23,082 nucleotides of DNA from CAWHMN01 sp051001135 (lineage in GTDB: Bacteria; Acidobacteriota; Terriglobia; Terriglobales; Acidobacteriaceae), in NCBI GenBank assembly GCA_051001135.1, contig JBPCNO010000037.1:1-23082 (forward strand), in the 5' to 3' direction. The notes under the pieces are model-generated. The model made no database searches. It saw nothing but the letters and a program-made list of their open reading frames with translations, and was not told the origin of the DNA. Of this stretch, positions 1 through 6,894 are shown piece by piece. The stretch's first letter is position 1. The number at the start of each line of letters is the position of its first letter. Both the position numbers and the translations under genes were made by a program.

Positions 1-157
1 GTGCGAGCCGTTGCTCAAGCGCTGCGGAGGGCGTGCCCTGCTCTGCCCTAGTCGCGCCGCCGGCGGCCGTATGCTGCGGCCGTGCGGTACTGGAGAGCAG
101 AAGCGTCGCGATCGAAATCATCAGCATCCCGCTTCTTCTATGTCGCCGAAGGCTCAT
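1..157 (-). CDS. N-terminus of an exported protein (partial, runs off the left edge)
   Basis: An open frame of 52 codons reads leftward from an ATG at 155-157 and is still open at base 1. A good ribosome-binding site (GAGGTGA) lies about 5 nt upstream of the ATG. The product begins with a basic stretch (MSLRRHRRSG), then a hydrophobic segment (MLMISIATLLLSSTA, about residues 11-25), then a polar Ala/Gly/Gln-rich region, which is the layout of a Sec signal peptide. It starts 41 bp after the histidine kinase stop and on the same strand, so it is probably the third gene of the response regulator-kinase operon. Its mature domain is outside the window and I cannot name the family. It could act in the envelope alongside the sensor, but that is only inferred from position. 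Confidence 0.6.
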   Translation of the reverse strand, partial: MSLRRHRRSGMLMISIATLLLSSTARPQHTAAGGATRAEQGTPSAALEQRLA

Positions 158-198
158 TGGATTCACCTCGCGCGGGCTGTCATGGTTGCATACATGGG

Positions 199-2049
199 TC
201 AATTGGGCGAAAGCGGTGCAGCCGGCCGCTGTTCTCTCGCTGCTGTCTCGAACGCACGTAATGTACTCTTTGCCAGCGTGAGTGAGAAGACGGTTCGGCC
301 CGGCTGCGATTCTTCGAGCACAACCCGCCCGCCATGCTCCTTGGCGATGCGGTCGGCGAGCGTCAGTCCCAGGCCGACGCCATTCTGCTTGCCCTCACTC
401 ACGAAGGGCTGAAACAGCGTCGAGCGGATGGGCGCCGACACCCCGAGGCCGCTGTCAACGATGCTGATCTTGATCCAGTCCTGCGTCTCGCTCAGCGAAA
501 TCCGGACGGACGGATGGATCACGCCGTGACTGGCGGCCTGGCAGCCATTGAGCAACAGGTTGTAGAGGGCGCGCTCGACCTTTCGGGCATCCATCCATAC
601 TTCCAGCGAGGGCAGCGGATCGGAGGTGACGGTGACGTTCTGGGCATCGGGATGCGCCTTGACCAGAGCGATGGCTCTGTCGGCTACGAATGCGATCGAT
701 TCGCAGCTAAGCTGGAGCGGTTGGCCGGTGCGGCTGAAAATCAGCAGCGATTCGATGAGTTCCGTCATCCCCTGCACGCCCATTCTCACTTCCGCCAGAA
801 GCTCGGCACGTTCCTCCGGCCGGGTCGCCCACAAGCCGAGAAACTCCGCGTTGGCGTAGACGGCAGAAAGGTAATGTCGCAGGTCATGGGAGATGGAACT
901 GGCCATTCTGCCGACGGTAGCGAGCCGTTCGGCATCCAGCAGATCCTGCTGGGCGCGCCGCAGCCGCAGCCGCATATCATCGAAGGCGGCGCTCAGTTCG
1001 CGTAGCTCCTCTGCCCCGTGGCTTTGCAATGGATAATCGAAGTTGCCGGCGCCCAGCGCGCGGGTCCCGGCCACCAACGCTTCGAGCGGCCGCGTAATCG
1101 TGCCAGAGATATAGACTGCCAGCAATGCGCCCAGGAAGAAGACGAGAATGCCCAGTCCGATGAGCAACTGGTTCAGGCGGTTCAGGTAGCGGCTGGCCTC
1201 GGCATAGGACTTCAAAACGGCCAGTCGAACCACTGGCGCGTCCTCGCCGGAGAGCCTGACCGAGGCTTCCAGATAGCGCTCGGGTCCAATCCATACGTCC
1301 GATCCGTTGGTTGCATTGGCCGGCTGCGGGCCGCCTTGCGCGAAGGCGCGCCGCGCCACCGCCTGTTGAGCGAAGGCACGCTTATGCGCGGAATCGAAGG
1401 TGCTGGCAACGATCGCATCGCCGGCAGAAAAGACCACCTGCGCGGCCGCGGCCTCACTTACCTCCAGCGCCAGCCGGTCGTCGATGGCGTAGCCGATGGT
1501 GACGTAACCCAGTAACGTGCCGCTGCTGGATGGGCCGAAGTAGAGTGGCTGGGAGGTCACTTCATACAGGCGATCTCCGCTCAGGACATAGTGCGATGCC
1601 GGGGTGTTGGAGAACGCGTCCTGGAACGCATTCCGGATACCGGGCGTTGCAGCGGCGGGATCCAGCGGCCTTCCGTCCTTATAGCGCGCCATCATCATGC
1701 CGCTACGATTGGTCAAAGTGAAGAACGGGCTTTTGCTTACCCTGGCGAACTCCGCGCTCGCGTTCTGGATGGTGCGCTCATCGTCCGTGGTCAGCAGAGC
1801 CTTCAATGTGGGCAGGTCGGCGAGCAGAGCAGCTTCCCGGCGCAACATCTCTCTGCGTTGCGATTGCAGGTTCTGGAAGGTCAGCATGGAGCGGTTCAGA
1901 TCGGAGGCCAGGCTCCGGCGATTCTGCCGCTGCAGCGTTGTGCGCAGCACCAGCAGGCTCAGCACAGTCAGGCCAAAGGAGACGGTGAGAAGCGACAACA
2001 GCAGCGTAGTCCGCATGCGTATCGCCACCAGCTTTGCCTCCGCCTTCAA
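199..2049 (-). CDS. Membrane sensor histidine kinase (HAMP, HisKA, HATPase)
   Basis: A 616-aa sensor kinase that should autophosphorylate on His388 and pass the phosphate to the response regulator encoded just upstream. The order is: TM1 at about 13-35, a periplasmic sensor region of about 250 residues of no family I recognise, TM2 at about 294-315, a HAMP linker (ITRPLEAL...), the H-box SISHDLRHYL with His388, the N-box around NLLLNG (Asn501), the G1 box VDSGLGVS (Asp532) and the G2 box GVGLGLTLAD. All catalytic boxes are intact. The longest frame begins with TTG at 2049, 8 bp after the regulator stop. An ATG twelve codons in (2016) with GGTGG upstream is a realistic alternative start. The activating signal cannot be read from the sequence. 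Confidence 0.93.
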   Translation of the reverse strand: MKAEAKLVAIRMRTTLLLSLLTVSFGLTVLSLLVLRTTLQRQNRRSLASDLNRSMLTFQNLQSQRREMLRREAALLADLPTLKALLTTDDERTIQNASAEFARVSKSPFFTLTNRSGMMMARYKDGRPLDPAAATPGIRNAFQDAFSNTPASHYVLSGDRLYEVTSQPLYFGPSSSGTLLGYVTIGYAIDDRLALEVSEAAAAQVVFSAGDAIVASTFDSAHKRAFAQQAVARRAFAQGGPQPANATNGSDVWIGPERYLEASVRLSGEDAPVVRLAVLKSYAEASRYLNRLNQLLIGLGILVFFLGALLAVYISGTITRPLEALVAGTRALGAGNFDYPLQSHGAEELRELSAAFDDMRLRLRRAQQDLLDAERLATVGRMASSISHDLRHYLSAVYANAEFLGLWATRPEERAELLAEVRMGVQGMTELIESLLIFSRTGQPLQLSCESIAFVADRAIALVKAHPDAQNVTVTSDPLPSLEVWMDARKVERALYNLLLNGCQAASHGVIHPSVRISLSETQDWIKISIVDSGLGVSAPIRSTLFQPFVSEGKQNGVGLGLTLADRIAKEHGGRVVLEESQPGRTVFSLTLAKSTLRAFETAAREQRPAAPLSPN

Positions 2050-2057
2050 GTGCGCCG

Positions 2058-2747
2058 CTAGACCTGCGGCGAATGTACGAATTTATAGCCCACGCCATGC
2101 ACGGTGCGGAAGTGTGTTGGATTCGCTGGATCGGTCTCGAGCTTCTGCCGCAGCTTCAGGATCTGATTGTCGACCGTACGGGTGGAAGGATAGAAGTTGT
2201 ATCCCCACACGTCGTTCAGAAGCTCTTCGCGCGTGAGCACGCGTTCCGCATTGTCGAGAAAAAAGCGCAGCAACTTGAACTCGTGAGCCGTCAGAACCAC
2301 CAGCTTGCCCGCCCGGCTGACCTGCATCTTGGAAAAATCCACCATAACTTCGCCGAAGGAGAGGGTGAGGTTCGGACGCGACCGGTTGGCGCGCCGCAGG
2401 GCAGCCTGTACCCGGGCCAGCAGCTCGCGCGGGCTGAAGGGCTTGGTCACATAGTCGTCTGCACCCAGTTCCAGCAGCAGCACCTTGTCCGCCACCTCAG
2501 AGACGGCGCTCAGCACGATGACGGGGGTATCCGGAGAGGAGCGCTTCATCGACTTGCACAATTCCCGGCCGGAGATGCCCGGCAGCATCAGGTCGAGCAT
2601 CACCGCGTCCGGCACGTTGCCCTGAAAGGCTTCCAGTCCGGCGGACCCATTGACCTCGCTCCTGACCTCATAACCCTCCGCCGTGAACAACCGGTGCAGC
2701 GCTTTCTGAATGCGCAGATCGTCTTCGATGACCAGAATCGTTTGCAT
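2058..2747 (-). CDS. OmpR/PhoB-family response regulator
   Basis: A 229-aa two-domain regulator. The receiver domain (about 1-120) has the acidic pocket (EDD at 8-10), the phosphoacceptor Asp52 in MLDLMLPG, Ser80, and Lys102 in the TKPF motif. The C-terminal winged helix (about 130-225) has the family signature LTAHEFKLLRFFLDNAERVLTREEL followed by RTVDNQILKLRQKLE and the GVGYKF hairpin. It is the first gene of the operon, followed by the kinase after 8 bp, so the two are almost certainly cognate. GAGG sits about 5 nt before the ATG. Its promoter region contains an array of 11-bp GTGAC repeats (2855-2896) of the geometry bound by PhoB-type dimers, which suggests autoregulation. Confidence 0.96.
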   Translation of the reverse strand: MQTILVIEDDLRIQKALHRLFTAEGYEVRSEVNGSAGLEAFQGNVPDAVMLDLMLPGISGRELCKSMKRSSPDTPVIVLSAVSEVADKVLLLELGADDYVTKPFSPRELLARVQAALRRANRSRPNLTLSFGEVMVDFSKMQVSRAGKLVVLTAHEFKLLRFFLDNAERVLTREELLNDVWGYNFYPSTRTVDNQILKLRQKLETDPANPTHFRTVHGVGYKFVHSPQV

Positions 2748-2854
2748 AGAACCTCAGCCGGAAACCATTCGGAGCACGATCATCCGGAGCGCAATCGTTC
2801 CGGGACCCCGCTTCGCCAAAATGATTTTCCTCCATATTGTCGCTGCCCGACAGG

Positions 2855-2896
2855 TTTTGTCACGGAGTGACAAAAGAGTGACAAATGCGTGACAAG
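2855..2896. promoter_or_regulatory. Candidate OmpR/PhoB-type operator: palindrome plus three 11-bp direct repeats
   Basis: GTGAC begins at 2867, 2878 and 2889, exactly 11 bp apart, each followed by AA. Read on the minus strand this is TTGTCAC three times, close to the TGTCA half-site spacing of Pho boxes. The first repeat is also the right arm of a perfect inverted repeat, TTTTGTCAC (2855-2863) and GTGACAAAA (2867-2875), separated by GGA. The array lies about 110 bp upstream of the response regulator start and about 140 bp upstream of the divergent TIGR03118 gene. Binding by the neighbouring regulator is inferred. Confidence 0.6.
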
Positions 2897-3032
2897 CGGG
2901 CCATGGCACTGGCTCTATCTTCAGGTTCGGCGTGCGAACCGGGCTTGCGGCCGTGGCTTCTTCTCGGTTTCGTGAGCTCCGGCCGCGTTGTTTTCTCGGG
3001 AACTCCCACAGAAGAGTTGAAGGAGCAAGTCA

Positions 3033-4142
3033 ATGCAAAGTATAGGCATCCGTAGCTACAGGAGACTACTCGCGGCGTTTTCACTGGCCGTTGTCGTCGC
3101 ATCCGCCTCGTACGCGCAGGCGCAAGTCAAGGCGCAGCATTACACGCAGAAGATCCTGGTTGCCGATCACTCTGGTGTCGCCGGGAATACCGACGCGAAC
3201 CTGGTCAATCCCTGGGGATTGTCGCGCAGCTCCGGTAGCCCCTGGTGGGTTTCGGATAATGGAACCGGCGTCTCCACGCTGTATGACGGAACCGGCAAAG
3301 CTGCGCCTCTCATCGTCACAATACCTCCCGCTAACAGCAGCAGCAAGACCGGAACTCCAACCGGCACCGTCTTCAACGGAGGTACGGGTTTTGCGCTGGC
3401 ATCGGGCAAGCCGGCGCTGTTCCTATTCGTCACTGAAGATGGCACAGTCTCCGGTTGGAACCCCGGCGTCAACCCCACGCATGCCGTGATCAAAGTCAAC
3501 GAGAATGGGAAGTCGGTCTTCAAAGGCGCAACGATCGCCAACGTAGGCCTCAGCAGCTTCCTCTATGTCGCCGACTTCCGCCAAGGCCACCTGCAGGTCT
3601 TCGACTCCTCCTTCCACCATGTGTCGGCGATGGAAGCGCTCTTCAAGGATGACCGGCTGCCTTCCGGATATGCTCCCTTCAACGTGCAGAACATCGGCGG
3701 CGACGTCTACGTCACATTCGCCGTCCAGGATTCAGCCAAGCACGACGAGGTGGACGGAGCGGGCCTGGGCTACGTGGACGTCTTCACACCCACCGGCACA
3801 CTGCTGCGCCGCTTCGACCACGGCTCGTGGCTGAACGCTCCCTGGGGGCTGGCGCTGGCCTCTGGCGACTTCGGCGTCTTCAGCCATGACCTGCTGGTGG
3901 GCCAGTTTGGCAGCGGCACAATTCAGGTCTACGATCCGCTCACCGGCCACCTGCTAGGCCATCTCAGCGACGCCAGCAACAGGACCATTCAACACGATGG
4001 ACTGTGGGCGCTTTCCTTCGGCAGCGATGGCGGCTCAGGCCCCGCCACGACTCTTTACTTCTCCGCCGGCACGAACCACGAGCAGGATGGACTCTTCGGA
4101 GCCATCACGGCGATTGACAACGCGCAAGGCAACCATCAGTAA
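3033..4142 (+). CDS. TIGR03118 family exported protein
   Basis: A 369-aa protein with an N-terminal signal peptide (RRLLAAFSLAVVVASASYAQA, likely cut before Gln). The mature part has the hallmarks of the TIGR03118 family: NPWGLSRSSGSPWWVSDNGTGVSTLYDG near residue 58, then repeated blade-like segments such as FLYVADFRQGHLQVFDSSF and the closing LYFSAGTNHEQDGLFGAI. These suggest a six-bladed beta-propeller-like fold (NHL-like), but the biochemical role is unknown. AGGAG at 3021-3025 sits 7 nt before the ATG and fixes the start. The gene is divergent from the two-component operon, and the operator-like repeats between them make it a candidate target of that regulator. No catalytic function should be assigned. 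Confidence 0.88.
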   Translation: MQSIGIRSYRRLLAAFSLAVVVASASYAQAQVKAQHYTQKILVADHSGVAGNTDANLVNPWGLSRSSGSPWWVSDNGTGVSTLYDGTGKAAPLIVTIPPANSSSKTGTPTGTVFNGGTGFALASGKPALFLFVTEDGTVSGWNPGVNPTHAVIKVNENGKSVFKGATIANVGLSSFLYVADFRQGHLQVFDSSFHHVSAMEALFKDDRLPSGYAPFNVQNIGGDVYVTFAVQDSAKHDEVDGAGLGYVDVFTPTGTLLRRFDHGSWLNAPWGLALASGDFGVFSHDLLVGQFGSGTIQVYDPLTGHLLGHLSDASNRTIQHDGLWALSFGSDGGSGPATTLYFSAGTNHEQDGLFGAITAIDNAQGNHQ

Positions 4143-4351
4143 GGAACAAGCCAGCAAGTCACAGGCGCCGACCTGTATCTGGACGCCTGGCGCGGGTGCC
4201 CCATTCCGGCTATCTGGGGGGAAGCTGGTCTGGGGCATCCACGTGCGTCCCGTTCGTGAGGATCATGCCGGGGAGAGTTCGAGAGATCTGGTTGTTCCGG
4301 ATCTCCGCCTGGAGGAGATCAATGGCTGTCTTATGGTAGAGGCTATGAGAC

Positions 4352-4390
4352 GAGGGGGGCGGGTTTTCCCGCTCCCCCTCTCTTTGTAGG
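4352..4390 (+). terminator. Probable intrinsic terminator
   Basis: GAGGGGGGCGGG (4352-4363) pairs with CCCGCTCCCCCTC (4368-4380) across a TTTT loop, giving 12 base pairs with one bulged T at 4373, followed by TCTTTG. The stem is very strong but the T tract is short. It lies 210 bp beyond the TIGR03118 stop codon, so it may end a separate small transcript as well as read-through from that gene. Confidence 0.6.
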
Positions 4391-4702
4391 CACCGCGGCC
4401 CTCTGCCCTCCCCAGCGAACCGAGTACCTGCAATTCGTCTACAGTTAGGCTTCAATGCTGGATTTTGGCCCTCGTGTTCAAGGGCCCGTTTCGCGACCTT
4501 CACCCACGGCCATTAGCGTAAGTTCCGGCGATGCCCAGGTGTGTCACGCGAATGCCAGCGCTTTGTAAGGAAATTGCGCGACCGGAAGCAGCGGAAGGGG
4601 GTGCGCGGCGGGAGAGGAGCCAGGGTGCCAGAAACAGCCGGCGTGCCAGGATTCCTGGCGAAGAGCATGATCTCTTCCCTCGAGCGGTTCCGTTGGACGG
4701 CG

Positions 4703-4708
4703 TACACT
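4703..4708 (+). promoter_or_regulatory. Putative -10 element (TACACT) of the phosphatase operon
   Basis: TACACT ends 11 nt before the ATG at 4720, which would put transcription start only about 5 nt upstream of the codon. No Shine-Dalgarno sequence is present, consistent with a leaderless or nearly leaderless message. The 14 bases from 4703 to 4716 are identical to those preceding the deacetylase start on the other strand at 20348-20361. No recognisable -35 box was found. Confidence 0.4.
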
Positions 4709-4719
4709 TGCGCCAAAGT

Positions 4720-5907
4720 ATGGAACTGACGCCCACGCTCCAATTACAGCAACAAGTCTTTCGCCTGCAGGCGGTGCTCGAAGCGAGCCGGCGGCTGCAC
4801 GCCACCATCAAGCTGGACGAGGTGCTGCGCGCGGTTCTCGAGATCATCGTGCGCGAGCTGGAGGTCTCCGGCGCGTTCTACAGCGCGTTTCCTTTCTCCT
4901 ACGGCGACATTCCGCCACGTTTCCTGGTGCACGCGGTCGCCGGAGCTAGCCCGCGCGGCTGCGCCCGTTTCCCGGTCCACGACCGCGCAGGCAAGCTGCT
5001 CACCGATGTCTTCGTGGTAGTGGAGAACGGCCGGCCGCTCTCGCTCGAAGAGTGCGACTTCATCGAAAGCATTCTGGTGCAGGCCGCGGTTGCCATCGAA
5101 AATGCGCGCTATCACGAGACGACGCTGCAGTGGGAACGGGTTGAACAGGATCTGGCCAGTGCCCGCGCTATCCAGCGCAGCCTCATCCCCGAGCGCATGC
5201 CGGAGATCCCCGGGTACAGCGTTGCCGTCCGTTCGCTCGCCTGCTACGAGGTCGGCGGCGACTACCTCGATCTGTTGCCGCTGCCCACCGGCGAGTGCTT
5301 GATGGTGGTCGGCGATGTGGCCGGCAAGGGATTGGCCTCCGCCATCGTAGGCAGTTCCTTCCGCTCCGCCTTCCGCGCCATCGCCTTGGCTGGCACGCCG
5401 CTGCCCGAAATGGCGGCGCGCCTCAACGACCTGCACTATGCCGAGGGTTCGGAGGCAAGGCGAAGGTACGTGACCGCCGTGTTCGCCAAGCTCAACCCCG
5501 CCACGCACAGCGTTGAACTCGTCAATGCGGGGCACAATCCTGCCATGCTGGTGGATGGTTCCCATAAAGTCATCGAATTCACAGCCAGCGGCACCCCCCT
5601 CGGCATGCTTCCTGGTGCGCGCTATGAGGCGGAGACGATCCGGCTGCACGAGGGCGCGCGCCTGCTGCTCTATACCGACGGGCTCACTGAGGTGTTCCAG
5701 GGCGAGGACGAGTTCGGCCCCGAGCGGCTGGCCGAAGTTTTCGCTCGCGCCCCGCATCCGGATGGAGCAGAATTGCTGCAATACGTCTGGCAGACCGTCG
5801 CCGAGTTCGGCGGCGATGGGCCACAGCATGATGACATGACGGCGCTCGCGCTGCTGCGCGCCAAGGGCGCATCTGTTCCCAAGGAGACTGCATGGCAGCA
5901 GCGATAG
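4720..5907 (+). CDS. PP2C-type (SpoIIE/RsbU-like) serine phosphatase with N-terminal GAF-like domain
   Basis: A 395-aa phosphatase expected to dephosphorylate a STAS antagonist, most likely the one encoded two genes downstream. Residues about 15-132 look like a GAF sensor domain (ending EECDFIESILVQAAVAIENARYHE), then a short coiled linker (ERVEQDLASARAIQRSLIP), then the PP2C/SpoIIE domain with metal-binding motifs GGDYLD (Asp181), VGDVAGKG (Asp199), NAGHNP, LLLYTDGLTE (Asp320) and HDDMT (Asp371-Asp372), all intact. The frame is open to 4531, but the upstream 63 codons are Arg-rich and look non-coding, and homology begins after the ATG at 4720. The stop overlaps the next start by 16 bp, indicating translational coupling. 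Confidence 0.92.
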   Translation: MELTPTLQLQQQVFRLQAVLEASRRLHATIKLDEVLRAVLEIIVRELEVSGAFYSAFPFSYGDIPPRFLVHAVAGASPRGCARFPVHDRAGKLLTDVFVVVENGRPLSLEECDFIESILVQAAVAIENARYHETTLQWERVEQDLASARAIQRSLIPERMPEIPGYSVAVRSLACYEVGGDYLDLLPLPTGECLMVVGDVAGKGLASAIVGSSFRSAFRAIALAGTPLPEMAARLNDLHYAEGSEARRRYVTAVFAKLNPATHSVELVNAGHNPAMLVDGSHKVIEFTASGTPLGMLPGARYEAETIRLHEGARLLLYTDGLTEVFQGEDEFGPERLAEVFARAPHPDGAELLQYVWQTVAEFGGDGPQHDDMTALALLRAKGASVPKETAWQQR

Positions 5908-6362
5908 GCGCGGGCAAGCGGATGGCGACAACCGTCGAGGTGCGACTGCCCTCGCGGTTAGGCTTCGAGAAGGTGGCCATGACCACGGCGGCAAGCTATG
6001 CCAAACTGATGGGCTTCCCCGAGGATCGTGTGGAGGATCTCAAGACTGCGGTCGCCGAGGCATGCATCAACGCCATCGAACACGGCAATCACTTCGACGA
6101 GAGGGTCAGCGTCGGCGTCGTTCTCTCCATGGAGGACGGCTTACTCGAGATCAAGGTGCTCGACAAGGGCGCGGGCATGAAGAAGCAGACGCCCAAGCCA
6201 GATATCGACCGCAAGATGCACGGCGAGGAAGACCCGCGAGGCATGGGCATGTTCCTCATCCAGTCGCTGGTGGATGAGGCCGAGTGGGTCAACCACCCGC
6301 GCGACGGCAGCTATGCGAGACTGGTGATTCACCTCGACAAGACGGAAAAGGAACAGGAGTAG
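5892..6362 (+). CDS. RsbW/SpoIIAB-like anti-sigma factor serine kinase
   Basis: A 156-aa GHKL ATPase of the HATPase_c_2 type. Motifs visible are the N-box AVAEACINAIEHGN (Glu56, Asn60), the G1 box DKGAGM (Asp91) and the G2 box DPRGMGMFLIQSLVD. In such systems it phosphorylates a STAS antagonist and may also bind a sigma factor or other partner. AAGGAG at 5881-5886 precedes the ATG at 5892 with good spacing. A second ATG at 5922 fits the conserved domain slightly better but has a weaker site. It overlaps the phosphatase gene and is followed 5 bp later by the STAS gene. No sigma factor gene is adjacent, so the final target is unknown. Confidence 0.93.
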   Translation: MAAAIGAGKRMATTVEVRLPSRLGFEKVAMTTAASYAKLMGFPEDRVEDLKTAVAEACINAIEHGNHFDERVSVGVVLSMEDGLLEIKVLDKGAGMKKQTPKPDIDRKMHGEEDPRGMGMFLIQSLVDEAEWVNHPRDGSYARLVIHLDKTEKEQE

Positions 6363-6367
6363 GCAAC

Positions 6368-6715
6368 ATGCAGGAACTCACGAAGGTACAGATCGAAAAA
6401 GGCTCCGGCACCGCTGTTCTGCGCTTCAAGGGCGACATCACCAGCGCCTCCAAGGCTGTCGTGGTGGACAGTTACCAGTCGCTCGACAAGGCCGCGTTCA
6501 AGCAGATCATGATGGACTTCGCCGGAGTCGAATACCTTAACTCGAGCGGCATCGCGCTGGTGATTCAAGTGCTGATGGAGGCCAACAAGAACGGCCAGTC
6601 GGTCGAGTGCTTCGGTCTCACCCCGCACTTCCAGAAGGTCTTCACCATGCTCGGCCTCACGAAATATACGCGTCTGCACCCGGGCGAAGAGGCGGCGCGC
6701 ACCGCGTTGGCGTAG
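6368..6715 (+). CDS. STAS-domain anti-sigma factor antagonist
   Basis: A 115-aa single STAS domain (SpoIIAA/RsbV type). The signature VEYLNSSGIALVIQVL carries Ser59-Ser60 at the position phosphorylated by the cognate kinase; the usual Asp before the serines is Asn58 here. The C-terminal part (FGLTPHFQKVFTMLGLTKYTRLHPGEEAA) is typical of bacterial antagonists. The ATG at 6368 has GGAGTAGG just upstream and follows the kinase stop by 5 bp; the upstream in-frame ATG at 6284 lies inside the kinase gene and is not credible. It completes a phosphatase-kinase-antagonist switch. Confidence 0.93.
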   Translation: MQELTKVQIEKGSGTAVLRFKGDITSASKAVVVDSYQSLDKAAFKQIMMDFAGVEYLNSSGIALVIQVLMEANKNGQSVECFGLTPHFQKVFTMLGLTKYTRLHPGEEAARTALA

Positions 6716-6851
6716 CTGGATGTGCGGGGAGGCGTAATACTCCGGCCGATGCCCCTCCCGATGTTCGCAATCGGCAGCAGGACGACAACACCGCGCATAA
6801 ATGCCGGACTATCGGGAGACGGAATACCCTCGGGTTTAAGAGGGGGAGCGC

Positions 6852-6885
6852 CGCTGTGCGCTGTTACACGGCGATTGGCACAGCG
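6852..6885. other. Perfect 8-bp inverted repeat between convergent genes
   Basis: CGCTGTGC (6852-6859) and GCACAGCG (6878-6885) flank an 18-nt spacer in the 179-bp gap between the STAS and GH18 genes. There is no T tract on either side, so it is not a canonical terminator, though it could help end the GH18 transcript on the minus strand. A weaker pairing, GGGAGG with CCTCCC near 6726 and 6753, lies closer to the STAS stop. Confidence 0.35.
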
Positions 6886-6894
6886 TCCGTCGCG

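Larger units (their letters stand above)
4143..4719. other. 577-bp intergenic region with several hairpins and no convincing gene
   Basis: No frame here has a ribosome-binding site together with protein-like composition. The first half is rich in self-complementary pieces: GGCAT 4234-4238 with ATGCC 4265-4269 enclosing CACG/CGTG, and GATCTCC 4300-4306 with GGAGATC 4314-4320, where the first element can instead pair with GAGATC at 4283-4288. This run ends in the terminator-like stem at 4352-4390. A second small hairpin (GGCCCT 4467-4472 with AGGGCC 4481-4486) follows. It may be a long structured 3' UTR of the TIGR03118 gene or a small RNA. The last 20 bp hold the putative promoter of the phosphatase operon. 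Confidence 0.5.

Noticed and set aside
4210..4503. 97-codon minus-strand frame in the large intergenic gap
   Set aside because: No ribosome-binding site, no conserved motif, and it crosses the strong hairpin at 4352-4380.
4531..4719. Upstream 63-codon extension of the PP2C protein
   Set aside because: The residues are Arg/Gly-rich without domain similarity and overlap the putative promoter; the ATG at 4720 leads directly into the conserved region.
4744..5994. 416-codon open frame on the minus strand
   Set aside because: It is antisense to the PP2C and RsbW-like genes, has no recognisable domain, and such frames are common opposite GC-rich coding sequence.
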